Assembly: GCF_003474435.1 (NCBI RefSeq)
Contig: NZ_QRNF01000003.1
Span: 86,720-150,719 of the forward strand
Reading direction: 5' to 3'
Origin: Ruminococcus sp. AF46-10NS
GTDB taxonomy: Bacteria; Bacillota; Clostridia; Lachnospirales; Lachnospiraceae
Length of the DNA: 64,000 nt
The translations under genes and the position numbers were made by a program. The notes beneath the pieces are model-generated. The model searched no databases. It saw nothing but the letters and a program-made list of their open reading frames with translations, and was not told the DNA's origin. Numbering within the stretch: position 1 is the first letter of the stretch; each line of letters begins with the position of its first letter. Shown here piece by piece: positions 35,828-46,695 of this stretch.

Positions 35828-37657
35828 ATGACGAAACAGGAACTTTTAAAGACCCACTTCGGGTATGATACTTTCAGAGAAGGGCAGGAAGCAGTGATCG
35901 ATGCGCTTCTTGCAGGAAAAGATGTTCTGGCTGTAATGCCTACAGGAGCAGGAAAATCCATCTGCTACCAGGTACCGGCACTGATGATGAAAGGGATCAC
36001 GCTGGTAATATCACCGTTGATCTCCCTTATGAAAGACCAGGTTCGGAGTCTGAATCAGGCCGGGATCTCGGCGGCTTATCTTAACAGCTCCCTGACGCAG
36101 GGACAGTATTTCACAGCTTTACGCTATGCGAAAGCAGGACGTTACCCGATCATTTATGTGGCACCGGAGAGGCTTACTACAGATGCGTTCCTGGATTTTG
36201 CGCTGAGTGCGGAGATTTCTATGATCGCGGTGGATGAGGCACACTGTGTGTCCCAGTGGGGACAGGATTTCCGACCAAGTTATCTTAAGATCGCGGAATT
36301 TGTGGCGCAGCTCCCAAAGCGGCCGGTGATCAGTGCATTTACAGCCACAGCGACAAAAGAAGTCAGGGAAGATATTGCAAGACTGCTGGATCTTAAGGAT
36401 CCTTTTTGCACAACAACAGGATTTGACAGAGAAAACCTTTACTTTGCAGTGAAAACACCGAAGGATAAATATAAAGAAGTACATGACTACATACTGGAGC
36501 ATCCGGACGACAGCGGTATTATCTACTGCCTCACCAGAAAACTGGTGGAAGAAGTTTGCGGAAAACTGATCCGGGACGGGATCTCCGCAACCAGGTATCA
36601 TGCAGGCCTTTCTGATGAGGAACGCAGGAATAATCAGGATGATTTTATCTATGACAGATGCCATGTGATGGTGGCTACCAATGCTTTCGGAATGGGAATC
36701 GACAAGTCGGATGTGCGGTATGTCATTCATTACAATATGCCGAAAAACATGGAGGGCTATTATCAGGAGGCGGGCCGTGCAGGACGCGACGGAGATCCTG
36801 CGGAATGCATCCTTCTATATGGCGGAAAGGATGTTGTCACCAACCAGTACCTGATCGAGCGCGGGCAGGAGAATCAGGAGATGGATGCGGCAACACAGCA
36901 GCTGATAAGAGAGAGGGATCAGGAGAGACTGAGACAGATGACTTTTTACTGTTTTACCCATGACTGTCTCAGGGAATATATCCTGAAATATTTTGGCGAA
37001 TACGGAAAAAGTTACTGTGGAAACTGTCTGAACTGCCAGACGGAATTTGTGGAGCAGGATATTACAGAGGAAGCAAAAGCTATGATCCGCTGCGTGCAGA
37101 GCTGTGGCCAGCGTTATGGGGTCAATGTGATTCTGGATACTATCCGCGGTGCGTCCACAGCCAAGATCCGGCAGTACCACATGGAGGAAAATCCTGCATA
37201 CGGAGACTGTGCAAAGGTTCCGGTACACAAGCTCCGCCAGATTTTTAATTATCTGGTGCTTTGTGACTATCTTGCCCTTACAGATGACGGCTATACGATT
37301 GTGAAGCTTACAGATTCCTCAGAGAGCCTTCTTGAGGGGGAAAAACATCTCACGATGAAGATGCCGAAAGAACAGGAACTGCGTAAAAAAGAGAAGCGCA
37401 GCCGCCTTTCAAAGGCCAGCGCAGGAGAACTTGGAGAACAGGACGAGACGCTTTTCCAGAGGCTCCGTGCGCTCCGCCTGGAGATAGCCAGGGAAGAAAA
37501 AATCCCTCCATATATGGTTTTTTCCGACAAAACTCTCATCCACATGTGTATTTTGAAACCAGGAAACGAGGAAGAAATGCTGAATGTGACAGGAGTAGGC
37601 AGACACAAGTTCGAAAAATACGGAAAAAGGTTTATTGATGCGGTGCAGAATATGTAG
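35828..37657 (+). CDS. recQ: ATP-dependent DNA helicase RecQ
   Basis: 609 aa. Walker A PTGAGKS (38-44), DEAH box (136-139), motif SAFTATAT, and motif VI YYQEAGRAGRDG. A zinc site (CFTHDC..YCGNCLNC) and winged helix follow, and the C-terminal 80 residues are an HRDC domain (LRALRLEIAREEKIPPYMVF). It unwinds DNA in recombination and repair. Ends 50 nt before an apparent ncRNA promoter. Confidence 0.96.
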   Translation: MTKQELLKTHFGYDTFREGQEAVIDALLAGKDVLAVMPTGAGKSICYQVPALMMKGITLVISPLISLMKDQVRSLNQAGISAAYLNSSLTQGQYFTALRYAKAGRYPIIYVAPERLTTDAFLDFALSAEISMIAVDEAHCVSQWGQDFRPSYLKIAEFVAQLPKRPVISAFTATATKEVREDIARLLDLKDPFCTTTGFDRENLYFAVKTPKDKYKEVHDYILEHPDDSGIIYCLTRKLVEEVCGKLIRDGISATRYHAGLSDEERRNNQDDFIYDRCHVMVATNAFGMGIDKSDVRYVIHYNMPKNMEGYYQEAGRAGRDGDPAECILLYGGKDVVTNQYLIERGQENQEMDAATQQLIRERDQERLRQMTFYCFTHDCLREYILKYFGEYGKSYCGNCLNCQTEFVEQDITEEAKAMIRCVQSCGQRYGVNVILDTIRGASTAKIRQYHMEENPAYGDCAKVPVHKLRQIFNYLVLCDYLALTDDGYTIVKLTDSSESLLEGEKHLTMKMPKEQELRKKEKRSRLSKASAGELGEQDETLFQRLRALRLEIAREEKIPPYMVFSDKTLIHMCILKPGNEEEMLNVTGVGRHKFEKYGKRFIDAVQNM

Positions 37658-37708
37658 GAAAGAGCCGTTTGCCGTCAGAAAATGCAGAGCGAAATGCTCC
37701 GAATTTTC

Positions 37709-37737
37709 TTGCATTTAAAGGTCACATTTGTTAGAAT
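37709..37737 (+). promoter_or_regulatory. Promoter of a putative non-coding RNA
   Basis: TTGCAT (37709-37714), 17 nt, TAGAAT (37732-37737). No gene of credible size lies downstream before a terminator. Confidence 0.6.
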
Positions 37738-37743
37738 AAGACA

Positions 37744-38296
37744 AGCAGGAGACATCCGGCGGACATTATACAGCCGGATGTGCACACCTTGCGGACTAAT
37801 TTCTGCTGTACGTTTCAGTGCAGTGTACAGGCATTTCGCAAGCAGAATTCTATGCATCCGTGGAATCCCTTCAGACTAATGGAATCGACTTACGTCGGTC
37901 GAAAGCAAGCAGTGAGGTGGATGATCGTATCCGCTTTCCGTTAAGACATAATCTGTTGCTGTTCCCAGTAAAATGAGGAACAGTGGACAGAATCATACAC
38001 GATCTGCGTCGGCTTTTTCATGCAGAAAATCTGCCCTGCCGGCTTTTTTCTCATACAAAAGAGAAGCGTGTGTTCATAAACATGAACGTAGCCTGCCTAT
38101 AAAGCAGGAATCAGTTCCGGTACAGCATTTCTGCTGTAAGGCCGATCATAAGGTTGTCAGTTACATATCGTTGTATACAGGCAGCAGATATGGAGAAGCA
38201 AGCTTCAATGCTGCAGCCAGTTATAAACTACAGACATCTTGATATCTGAAAAAAGCAGGATATCCGTATAGGAATATGTGAGATCCTGCTTTTTGT
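37744..38296 (+). ncRNA. Putative structured non-coding RNA (about 550 nt)
   Basis: An 830-bp gap between recQ and the AraC gene holds no plausible protein. From the promoter at 37709 to the terminator at 38250-38294 the sequence is full of short perfect hairpins: ACATCCGGC/GCCGGATGT (37752-37781), CTTGCG/CGCAAG enclosing CTGTAC/GTACAG (37788-37842), CTGTTCC/GGAACAG (37959-37983), GTCGGC/GCCGGC plus T6 (38008-38049), TTCAT/ATGAA, CCTGC/GCAGG and ACAGCA/TGCTGT further on. AAGCAGGA at the 5' end (37743-37750) could also pair with TCCTGCTT of the terminator. The T6 hairpin could give a shorter 300-nt form. I do not recognise tmRNA, RNase P, 6S or SRP signatures. Confidence 0.5.
38250..38296 (+). 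terminator. Intrinsic terminator of the putative ncRNA
   Basis: AAAAAGCAGGAT (38250-38261) pairs with ATCCTGCTTTTT (38283-38294). Confidence 0.85.
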
Positions 38297-38316
38297 CTTG
38301 TATTTAACCGAATTGA

Positions 38317-38491
38317 TTAAGCTAGTACAGCGAATATTAAGTAACCGCCATATTGACTTGCCTGATTTTTCATATGCTGCGTTGTCGTCAATCGCCGTAG
38401 CCACCGCTACGTCTCATTCCTCCGCCTTGCATATGAGAAAATCATCCTACGTCAATATAACAGATACTTAATTTTCACTGTACTAGCTTAT
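38317..38491. repeat. MITE-like long imperfect palindrome
   Basis: About 175 bp. AAGCTAGTACAG (38319-38330) is matched by CTGTACTAGCTT (38478-38489), and similarity continues inward (ATTAAGTA.., ATATTGAC.., CATATG..). The centre holds GTAGCCACCGCTAC. No coding capacity. The right edge supplies the TAA stop of the AraC-family gene. Non-autonomous mobile element or structured repeat is likely. Confidence 0.65.
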
Positions 38492-39336
38492 TGCTTTTTA
38501 TACTTCCCGGGCGTAACACCCTTATATTTCTTAAAAGTCCGGATAAAATAACTCAGATCATTAAATCCGTTCCGGTATGCGATCTCCGTGATGGAATCAC
38601 CAGTAGTGGCCAGCTGGCAGCAGGCCTGTTCGATTCTCTGACGGTTCAGGTAATCCATAGGTGTCTGGTGAGTCATCTCTGAAAAAAATCTGCAGAAGTA
38701 CTTGGGGGACATGGACACTGAGGCAGAAAGTTCCTGGAGTGTGATCGGGTTTGTGTAGTTCTTTTCGATGAATTCAACGACCTGTTTCAGCTGAACGATA
38801 CGCTTGTAGTCACGGCGGTTTTTGCGCAGACTTTCCAGGTAGTAATGATTACCAAAAACCAATCCGAAAAAGTGGTAAAATTGTCCAAACACAACCAGTT
38901 CATATCCGGGCTTTTTCTGCCAGAAAGAATCAAAAAGAGAGTTCACGGCGCGCTGGATATCAGGCTGTTTCTCTGTAAAATGATGATAGATCAGAAGTTC
39001 CTGATGGCTGATCTTCTGCATGTATTCCGTACAGACAGAATTAAATTTCAAAAACATGTTCATATCAAAAACAATACACTGATAGATACAATCATGAGGA
39101 ATTCCGGAATGGAGTACTCCGCTGTTGACAAAAATTATATCACCGGCTTTAGCTGTGAAACTTTTTTCGTCTAAAGTGACGGTAAGAGTGCCCTGGAGCA
39201 CCCGCATGATTTCACATTCCACATGCCAGTGGTAGGACATCACATAACGGGGATGCGTACTGTCAATATGATGGAACTCAAATGGAAATTCATAGGTACC
39301 CCGAAGCCTGTCTTCGTTTCTTCCAAGATCGTGCAA
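38488..39336 (-). CDS. AraC-family transcriptional regulator
   Basis: 282 aa. N-terminal cupin sensor (SYHWHVECEIMRVLQGTLTV, AGDIIFVNSGVLHSG) and C-terminal double helix-turn-helix (ITLQELSASVSMSPKYFCRFF and ITEIAYRNGFNDLSYFIRTFKK). Divergent from fucI with 238 bp between start codons, so it is the likely fucose-responsive activator of that gene. The stop codon lies at the edge of the palindromic repeat, and the C-terminus GKYKKQ is of normal length. Confidence 0.9.
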   Translation of the reverse strand: MHDLGRNEDRLRGTYEFPFEFHHIDSTHPRYVMSYHWHVECEIMRVLQGTLTVTLDEKSFTAKAGDIIFVNSGVLHSGIPHDCIYQCIVFDMNMFLKFNSVCTEYMQKISHQELLIYHHFTEKQPDIQRAVNSLFDSFWQKKPGYELVVFGQFYHFFGLVFGNHYYLESLRKNRRDYKRIVQLKQVVEFIEKNYTNPITLQELSASVSMSPKYFCRFFSEMTHQTPMDYLNRQRIEQACCQLATTGDSITEIAYRNGFNDLSYFIRTFKKYKGVTPGKYKKQ

Positions 39337-39448
39337 AACAAATCCCTTCTTTCGTAAATTTTATATTTTTTTTAGGAACTCAAATGAAAAAGTGAATATT
39401 GTACTATTTTTTGCTATTATAACACAAGTAATTTGTAAGATGCAATCG

Positions 39449-39454
39449 TATAAT
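39449..39454 (+). promoter_or_regulatory. Candidate fucI -10 box without clear -35
   Basis: TATAAT lies about 120 nt before the fucI start; the expected -35 position reads AAGTAA. A good -10 with a poor -35 fits an activator-dependent promoter, in line with the divergent AraC gene. Confidence 0.35.
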
Positions 39455-39574
39455 AAAATCATCGGGCAGACAAATGATGTCTGAATACAAACTGCGAAGT
39501 AAGAATATATACTTTGCACCATGAAACAAGTTCATATTAATAACGAATATATATATGTGGGAGGTAATTTTACT

Positions 39575-41371
39575 ATGGCAAAGAGCAGATTAGTAGGAAG
39601 CTATCCAGTTATCGGTATCAGACCGACAATCGACGGACGTAGAGGAGCACTGGATGTAAGAGGATCTCTGGAAGATCAGACAATGAACATGGCTAAATCC
39701 GCAGCCAAGCTTTTCGAGGAGAACCTGAAATACTCCAACGGTGAGCCTGTAAAGGTTGTAATCGCCGATACAACAATCGGACGTGTTGGCGAGAGCGCTG
39801 CATGTGCTGATAAATTCCGTAAAGAGGGTGTAGATATCACTCTTACAGTTACACCATGCTGGTGCTACGGTGCTGAGACAATGGATATGGATCCGCAGAC
39901 GATCAAGGCTGTATGGGGATTCAACGGAACAGAGAGACCTGGTGCTGTATACCTTGCATCCGTTCTTGCTACACATGCACAGAAAGGACTTCCGGCATTC
40001 GGTATCTATGGACATGACGTTCAGGAAGCTGATGATACATCTATTCCGGAAGACGTTAAAGAGAAACTGTTAAGATTCGGCCGCGCAGCAGTTGCTGCAG
40101 CATCCATGAGAGGTAAATCTTACCTGCAGATCGGTTCTGTAACAATGGGTATCGGCGGATCTATCATTGATTCTGATTTCATCGAGTCCTATCTCGGAAT
40201 GAGAGTTGAGTCTGTTGATGAGGTAGAGATCATCCGTCGTATGACAGAGGGCATCTACGATCACGAAGAGTTTGAGAAAGCTCTCAAATGGGCAAAAGAG
40301 ACCTGCAAGATCGGCTGGGACAAGAACCCGGAAGAGCTTCAGTTCTCACCAGAGAAGAAAGAGGAGCAGTTTGAGTTTGTTGTTAAGATGGCAGTTATCA
40401 TCAAAGAGCTGATGAACGGCTGTGACAATCTTGCTCCGGAATTCTCCGAGGAAGCAATTGGACACAATGCTCTTGCAGCTGGATTCCAGGGCCAGAGACA
40501 GTGGACAGACTTCTATCCGAACGGTGACTTCGCAGAGGCTATGCTGAACACTTCTTTCGACTGGAATGGTGCTCGTGAGCCGTACATCCTTGCTACAGAG
40601 AATGACGTTCTCAACGGACTTGGCATGCTGTTCATGAAACTCCTTACAGGACGTGCTCAGATCTTCGCTGATGTTCGTACATACTGGAGCCCGGAGGCAG
40701 TTAAGAAAGCTACAGGATATGACCTTGAGGGTGTTGCCAAAGAAGCTGGTGGATTCCTTCATCTGATCAACTCCGGTGCTGCCTGCCTGGATGCTAACGG
40801 ACAGGCTAAAGAGGCTGACGGAACACCGGTTATGAAACAGTGGTGGGATGTTACCGAGGCAGACCAGAAAGCTATCATGGAGAATACAGAGTGGTGTATG
40901 GCCGATAACGGATACTTCCGTGGAGGCGGATACTCCAGCCGTTATGAGACACGTGCCCAGATGCCTGCAACAATGATCCGTCTGAACCTTGTAAAAGGAC
41001 TTGGACCGGTTCTTCAGATTGCAGAGGGATGGACAGTAGCTCTTCCGGAAGAGGTATCTGACAAACTCTGGAAACGTACAGACTACACATGGCCATGCAC
41101 ATGGTTCGCTCCAAGATGCGATGGCAAAGAGGGACCGTTCAAGACAGCTTACGATGTAATGAACAACTGGGGTGCTAACCACGGTGCAATCTCCTACGGA
41201 CACATTGGTGCAGACCTTATCACAATGTGCTCTATGCTGAGAATCCCGGTATCCATGCACAACGTTCCGGAGAAGGATATCTATCGTCCGGCAGCTTGGA
41301 ATGCATTCGGTATGGAAAAAGAGGGTGCAGACTTCCGCGCTTGCAAGAACTATGGACCACTTTACAAATAA
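39575..41371 (+). CDS. fucI: L-fucose isomerase
   Basis: 598 aa, close to the Escherichia coli enzyme (591). I chose ATG at 39575, 10 nt after GGGAGG. The N-terminus [20 protein letters not shown] is a family signature; metal-site regions include [14 protein letters not shown], and the catalytic Glu/Asp residues lie in [20 protein letters not shown]. It converts L-fucose to L-fuculose and can act on D-arabinose. The aldolase of the pathway is in the microcompartment operon, but fuculokinase is not seen. Followed by a strong terminator. Confidence 0.96.
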   Translation: MAKSRLVGSYPVIGIRPTIDGRRGALDVRGSLEDQTMNMAKSAAKLFEENLKYSNGEPVKVVIADTTIGRVGESAACADKFRKEGVDITLTVTPCWCYGAETMDMDPQTIKAVWGFNGTERPGAVYLASVLATHAQKGLPAFGIYGHDVQEADDTSIPEDVKEKLLRFGRAAVAAASMRGKSYLQIGSVTMGIGGSIIDSDFIESYLGMRVESVDEVEIIRRMTEGIYDHEEFEKALKWAKETCKIGWDKNPEELQFSPEKKEEQFEFVVKMAVIIKELMNGCDNLAPEFSEEAIGHNALAAGFQGQRQWTDFYPNGDFAEAMLNTSFDWNGAREPYILATENDVLNGLGMLFMKLLTGRAQIFADVRTYWSPEAVKKATGYDLEGVAKEAGGFLHLINSGAACLDANGQAKEADGTPVMKQWWDVTEADQKAIMENTEWCMADNGYFRGGGYSSRYETRAQMPATMIRLNLVKGLGPVLQIAEGWTVALPEEVSDKLWKRTDYTWPCTWFAPRCDGKEGPFKTAYDVMNNWGANHGAISYGHIGADLITMCSMLRIPVSMHNVPEKDIYRPAAWNAFGMEKEGADFRACKNYGPLYK

Positions 41372-41399
41372 ATCATACTGTTAAGATAACGGAATATCG

Positions 41400-41432
41400 A
41401 TCCCCCGGCATGTACGTGCCGGGGGATTTTTT
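41400..41432 (+). terminator. Intrinsic terminator after fucI
   Basis: ATCCCCCGGCA pairs with TGCCGGGGGAT with a short TGTACG loop, then TTTTTT. Confidence 0.93.
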
Positions 41433-41541
41433 ACGCTATAGTGCAGGATAGTCAGGAAACACTCTGTTCGGATTCCGGGAAAAAAGTTATAATAGAAACA
41501 GATTTATAAACAGATATATAAGAATACAGGAGGTTGTTGAA

Positions 41542-42579
41542 ATGCAATATATACAGTTGAACAATACCGACCTGAATGTCAGCCGTATCTGTCTTGGAAC
41601 AGCAGGATTCGGAGATAAATCAGATCAGGAAAAAAGTTTCGAGGTGCTGGATGCATTTGTACGGGCTGGCGGAAATTTTATTGATACAGCCAATGTGTAC
41701 TGCAAGTGGCTGGAAGGCCGCGGAAACTGCAGTGAGCAGATCATTGGAAAATGGCTGAAAGACCGTGGAGCGGCAGGGAAAGTGATCGTGGCTACCAAGG
41801 GTGCGCATTATTCCTTTGATGATCCGTCTCGCAGCAGAGTGAACAGGGAAGATATCTGTGCAGATCTGGATGAAAGCTGCCGCACATTGGGAACAGATGT
41901 GATCGATTTTTACTGGCTTCACAGAGATGATCAGGAGAAACTGGTGGAAGAGATCGTGGACATTCTGGAAGACCTGCAGAAAGAAGGCAGGATCCGGTAT
42001 TTCGGATTTTCCAATTACAGGACAGAACGACTGAAAGAGATCCAGAAATGCCTGAAAGAAAGAAATCATCCGGGAATCACGGCAGTTTCCAACCAGTGGA
42101 GCCTTGCAGGGATCAATCCGGGCGGAAATACCAACCCAGATCCTACACTTGTGGAGTTTTCCAGGAAGGAATATAAGTGGCATTGTGAAACAGGAACTGC
42201 CTCCATTCCGTTCTCATCCACTGCAATGGGATTTTTCTCCAAACTTCAGAAAATGGGAGTTCCGTGTACAGAAGAGGTGGACGTACCCTGGATGCAGGCT
42301 ATGGAGGCACAGATCGCAGACCTTCCCGAAAGCATGAAAAAATCATACTGGAATGAGACAAACCTTCGTACCTATCAGAAACTGTTAAAATTGCAGAAAG
42401 AAACAGGACACAGTCTGCAGTCCCTGTCTCTGGCATACTTTTTCCATCAGCCGTTCCAGACAGTGCCTGTAACAGGAGTCAGCAATCTTAACCAGTTAAA
42501 AGATGCTGTTGATGCCTGCGATATCGATCTGGCATCGGAGTTATTTGGCGGATGGGTGACAGATGGAGGCAATCGATGA
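41542..42579 (+). CDS. Aldo/keto reductase
   Basis: 345 aa TIM-barrel AKR: start MQYIQLNNTDLNVSRICLGT, FIDTANVYCKW with the catalytic Tyr, KVIVATKGAHYSF with Lys, DFYWLHRDD with His, and RIRYFGFSNYR. NADPH-dependent reduction of carbonyls; lactaldehyde or methylglyoxal are possible substrates but nothing shows which. The stop overlaps the sbcD start (ATGA), which is unusual company for a metabolic enzyme. Confidence 0.9.
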   Translation: MQYIQLNNTDLNVSRICLGTAGFGDKSDQEKSFEVLDAFVRAGGNFIDTANVYCKWLEGRGNCSEQIIGKWLKDRGAAGKVIVATKGAHYSFDDPSRSRVNREDICADLDESCRTLGTDVIDFYWLHRDDQEKLVEEIVDILEDLQKEGRIRYFGFSNYRTERLKEIQKCLKERNHPGITAVSNQWSLAGINPGGNTNPDPTLVEFSRKEYKWHCETGTASIPFSSTAMGFFSKLQKMGVPCTEEVDVPWMQAMEAQIADLPESMKKSYWNETNLRTYQKLLKLQKETGHSLQSLSLAYFFHQPFQTVPVTGVSNLNQLKDAVDACDIDLASELFGGWVTDGGNR

Positions 42580-43723
42580 AGCTGATACATTTATCAGATC
42601 TTCATCTTGGAAAAAGGGTAAATGAATTTTCCATGATCGAAGATCAGAAATATATTTTGAACCAGATCCTGGGTATTATTGACGAAGAACAGCCGGACGG
42701 GATCCTCCTTGCAGGCGATCTCTACGACAGGCCGGTTCCCTCCGCAGAGGCAGTGCAGCTTCTGGACAGTTTCCTTACCAGGCTTGCAAAGCGTAAGATT
42801 ACGGTCTATGCTATCAGTGGTAATCATGATAGTGCAGAGAGAATCGCTTTTGGTTCCCATATTATGAGCAGCAGTGGGATCTGCATGTCACCTGTATATG
42901 ATGGAAAAACAGCAAAATACTGTTTAATGGACAACTACGGCGAGGTGTGGATTCACCTTCTTCCATTTATAAGGCCTGCAGTGGTACGCCATGTATTTGC
43001 AGGAGAAGAAGGAGCAGAAGAGATCCGTACTTACCAGGAAGCTGTACAGGCAGCAGTGGAACATATGGATTTGGATACAGAAAAACGAAACGTTCTGGTT
43101 GCCCATCAGTTTGTGGTGGGAGCTATGAGCTGTGATTCCGAGGAGATCACTGTTGGAGGGATAGACCAGATCGAAGGGGCTGTTTTCCGGGATTTTGATT
43201 ATGTGGCACTTGGTCATATCCACAGTCCCCAGAATGTGGGAAATGACAGGATCCGTTACTGCGGAACACCGCTGAAATATTCTTTTTCCGAGGCAGGACA
43301 GCAGAAATCTGTGACTGTAGTGGAACTTGGGGAAAAAGGAACTCTGGAAGTGCGGGAGATACAGCTGAAACACTTCGGGATATGAGAAAGCTGAAAGGCA
43401 CATATATGGCAATCACATCACTATCCAATTATCAGGACACTAACACAGAGGACTATGTACAGATCACTTTGACAGATGAGGAGGATATTGTGGATGGAAT
43501 GCAGAAGCTTCGCACCATTTATCCGAATCTGATGAGACTGGAATATGACAACTGCCGTACAAGGAAAAATCAGAAAGTCACAGGAACGGAAACAGTGGAG
43601 AAAAAATCAGAGCTGGAGTACTTTGAGGAATTTTTTGAGCTGCAGAATAATCAGCCTATGAATGAAGAACAGAGGAAATTTTCAGAGGAGCTGATAAGGA
43701 AGCTTGGGGAGGTGAGATTTTGA
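42576..43723 (+). CDS. sbcD: Exonuclease subunit SbcD (frame broken near 43375)
   Basis: Restored length 382 aa, normal for SbcD. Mre11-type metallophosphatase motifs: LSDLHLGKR, AGDLYDRP, SGNHDSAER, VAHQFV and ALGHIHSPQ. The frame ends at 43385 after HFGI, but the neighbouring frame continues as DMRKLKGTYMAI to 43723, the family's C-terminal capping region. One missing C in CTTCGGG (expected HFRDMRKLKG) explains it. With SbcC it forms the ATP-dependent nuclease that cuts hairpins and DNA ends. Confidence 0.92.
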
Positions 43724-46574
43724 GACCGGAAAAACTGACGATCAGTGCCTTCGGGCCTTATGCAGATAAAACAGAGATTGATTTTTCCAGGCTTGGTGAG
43801 GGTGGGCTTTATCTGATCACCGGTGATACAGGAGCTGGAAAAACTACGATATTTGATGCCATCACTTTTGCACTTTACGGCCAGGCAAGCGGCCAGGTAA
43901 GAGATTCTGCCATGTTCCGCAGCAAATATGCAGACATTGAAACAGAGACTTTTGTGGAGTTTGTTTTTTCTTATCAGGGAAAAAAATATCAGGTTTTTCG
44001 CAGTCCGGAATATATGGCACCGAAGAAAAGAGGTACAGGACTGACTCTCCGGAAAGCAGAGGCACAGCTGATATACCCGGATGAGCGGCAGCCGGTGACA
44101 AAAGCCAGAGATGTGACCAGAGCCATCGAAGAACTCCTTGGGCTTGATTATGAGCAGTTTACACAGATCGCCATGATCGCACAGGGAGATTTTCAGAAGC
44201 TGCTTTTTGCAGGAACTGTGCAGCGTGGGGAGATCTTCCGGCAGATCTTTCACACAGGGCTTTATCAGCAGGTTCAGTTGAAACTTAAGGATGCGGCAAG
44301 ATCCAGATATAAGGATTACGATGAGATGCGCCGTAGCATCGCCCAGTATCTGGATGGAGTGAAGGTTTGGCAGGCAGAAGGAACAGAGGCGGAAGAATTT
44401 GCAGAGCTGAAAAAGGTGAAATTCGAAGGCAAGCTGGAGCGGAGCCTTGACCTTCTGAAGAGCTTTATTGATGAGGGAGAAAGCAGGGAAGAAGAGCTTC
44501 TGAAACAGGAACAGGAAGTGGATCAGAAGCTTCATGCAATGGAAAAGAAGCTGCATCTTTCTGCACAGAAACGAAGCCTGGAGCAGAAAAGAGAGTTTGC
44601 AGGGAAACAGCTTGAGAAAGTTCTTCCGGAACTTGAGAAGATTTCAGCAGAAGCAGAAAAATATAAAGATACAGATAAAAAATGCGAAGAGCTGGGGCTT
44701 CTGATCCGAGAAAAACAGGAGCAGCTAAAAAAATATCAGGTTCTGGAACAGCTTCAGAAAGAACTGGGAGAGATCGGAGCACAGCTGGAAAAATGCAAAA
44801 CGCAGCAAGAGGTAAATATCCGCCACGAACAGCAGCTTCATAAAGATATGGAACAGCTGAAGCAGGAACGCTCCCAGCTTGAAAATTCTGAGCTGGACCT
44901 TCAGAAAGCGATAACGGAAAAAGAAAAACGGACGCAGAGAAAAACAGAACTAAATGGGCTTGAATCAGGGATCCGGGAATTCCGAAGCCTTTATGAAGCA
45001 ACAAAAGAGCAGCAGAAAAAATATCAGGATGCATATGAAAAAGCACAGCAGCAGAGAGAATACTATCAGCAGATCTTTCACAGCTTTCTGGATGCCCAGG
45101 CAGGACTTCTTGCTCAGGAGCTTAAGGAAAATGAGCCCTGCCCTGTGTGCGGTTCCTTAAGCCATCCCCATCCCAGAAGGATTTCCCCGGGAGGTACGGT
45201 TACTCAGGAAACACTGGATAATGAGAAGATCAAACTGGATAAACTGGAAAAGTTTTCTGTAGATCAGAGCCTGGAAGCAGGAAAATTAAAGGAACGGAGT
45301 AATGCATCCTGGAGACAGATCGTGACCAGCGCGGAAGAACTTCTGGAGGATTTTCAGGAATTCCGTAAGGAAACAAAAAACGGGAATGGACAGGCAGGGG
45401 ATTTCATGACTGTGTGGAATCAGATGATCTTCATGATAAACAGAGAAAAAGAACAGTGCGAAAAGCTTCTGGCAGAAAGTGACAGAAAGATCAGAAAAGC
45501 ACAGGAAAACATAAAAAGAAGGAAAACTGCAGAGAAACTTCTGGAAGATCTTGAAAAAGAAAAAGAGAAACTTCAGGAGAAAAAGAATTTCTGTGACAGA
45601 GAACAGGCCGGGCTTACCATAAAAGCATCGGAAAATGAAAAGCAACAGAAAAATGTGGCAGAAGAAATACGACAGACCCATCTGGAAGACGGAAAAGAAG
45701 TTCTGGAAAAAGAGATAAAGGAAAAGAAACAGGAATATATTGATCTGAAAGAAAACAGCAGAAAGATAAAAGAAAAACTTGAGAGGTTTCAGGCAGAGAA
45801 GGAAAGAATAACTTCTACCATAAAAACGCTTGAAGAGCAGCAAAAAGAGATCGGAGAGATCAGGGAAGAAGAGATCAGAGAACAGTACAGCGAAAGTACG
45901 GCACAGAAAACAGAACTTGCAGAAAAAAGAAAGGAACTTTTTTCCATTCAGAGCGGAAACCTGGAAATTTACCAGAAAGTACAGAAGCGCCGTGAAGAAA
46001 TGTCAAAAGCCGAAAAAGAATACGTCTGGATGAAAAATCTTTCAGATACGGCAAACGGCAGCTTGAACGGAAAAGCCAAGATTGAACTGGAAACCTATAT
46101 CCAGATGGCATATTTTGATAGGATCCTCCGTCGGGCAAACCTCCGGCTGCTGACCATGAGCAGCGGACAGTATGAACTGAAACGTCAGGAGCAGAGTGAG
46201 AACCGGAAAGAAAAGGCAGGCCTTGATCTTAATGTAGTTGACCATTACAACGGAACAGAAAGAAGCGTAAAAACTCTTTCAGGAGGAGAATCTTTCCAGG
46301 CTTCCCTGTCCCTTGCTCTGGGGCTTTCAGATGAGATCCAGGCCAGTGCGGGAGGAATCCGGCTAGATTCCATGTTTGTAGATGAGGCTTTGGTTCCCTT
46401 GATGAAGAAGCACTTTCCCAGGCCGTCAAAGCCTTAAGCAGTCTTGCAGACGGCCACCGTATGGTAGGGATCATCTCCCATGTGGCAGAGTTGAAAGAAC
46501 GGATCGAAAACAAGATCATTGTTACAAAACAATGCACTGGAAAAGGTGTTGGCAGCAGTATTAAGATCAGGTAA
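43720..46574 (+). CDS. sbcC: Exonuclease subunit SbcC (Rad50-like; frame broken near 46386)
   Basis: Restored length 951 aa. TTG start at 43720 overlapping the sbcD stop. Walker A in [18 protein letters not shown], about 600 residues of coiled coil with a central zinc hook CPVCG (about residue 475), and C-terminal signature [19 protein letters not shown]. The frame stops at 46437 in the Walker B region; the neighbouring frame encodes the missing end ([20 protein letters not shown] after repair, then [11 protein letters not shown]) to 46574. One missing G in GATGAGGCTTT is enough. Probably a sequence error. Confidence 0.92.
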
Positions 46575-46625
46575 AAACAAAAGCCGGCCGGTTGGCCGGT
46601 GCAGTGGAAGAACAGAAGAATAGCA

Positions 46626-46657
46626 ACGGGTTGTCTGTTAACAGACAACCCGTTTTT
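46626..46657. terminator. Bidirectional terminator between sbcC and the DUF1846 gene
   Basis: ACGGGTTGTCTG pairs perfectly with CAGACAACCCGT around TTAA, then TTTTG. Confidence 0.9.
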
Positions 46658-46695
46658 GCACACGTAATTATATTTGGAAAGTTATTTCAGAAAAA

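Noticed and set aside
37973..38242. 89-aa open frame in the recQ-AraC gap
   Set aside because: No ribosome site, no domain, unusual composition, and it lies within the hairpin-dense putative RNA.
43382..43723. Independent 113-aa gene between sbcD and sbcC
   Set aside because: It is the C-terminal domain of SbcD after a one-base deletion.
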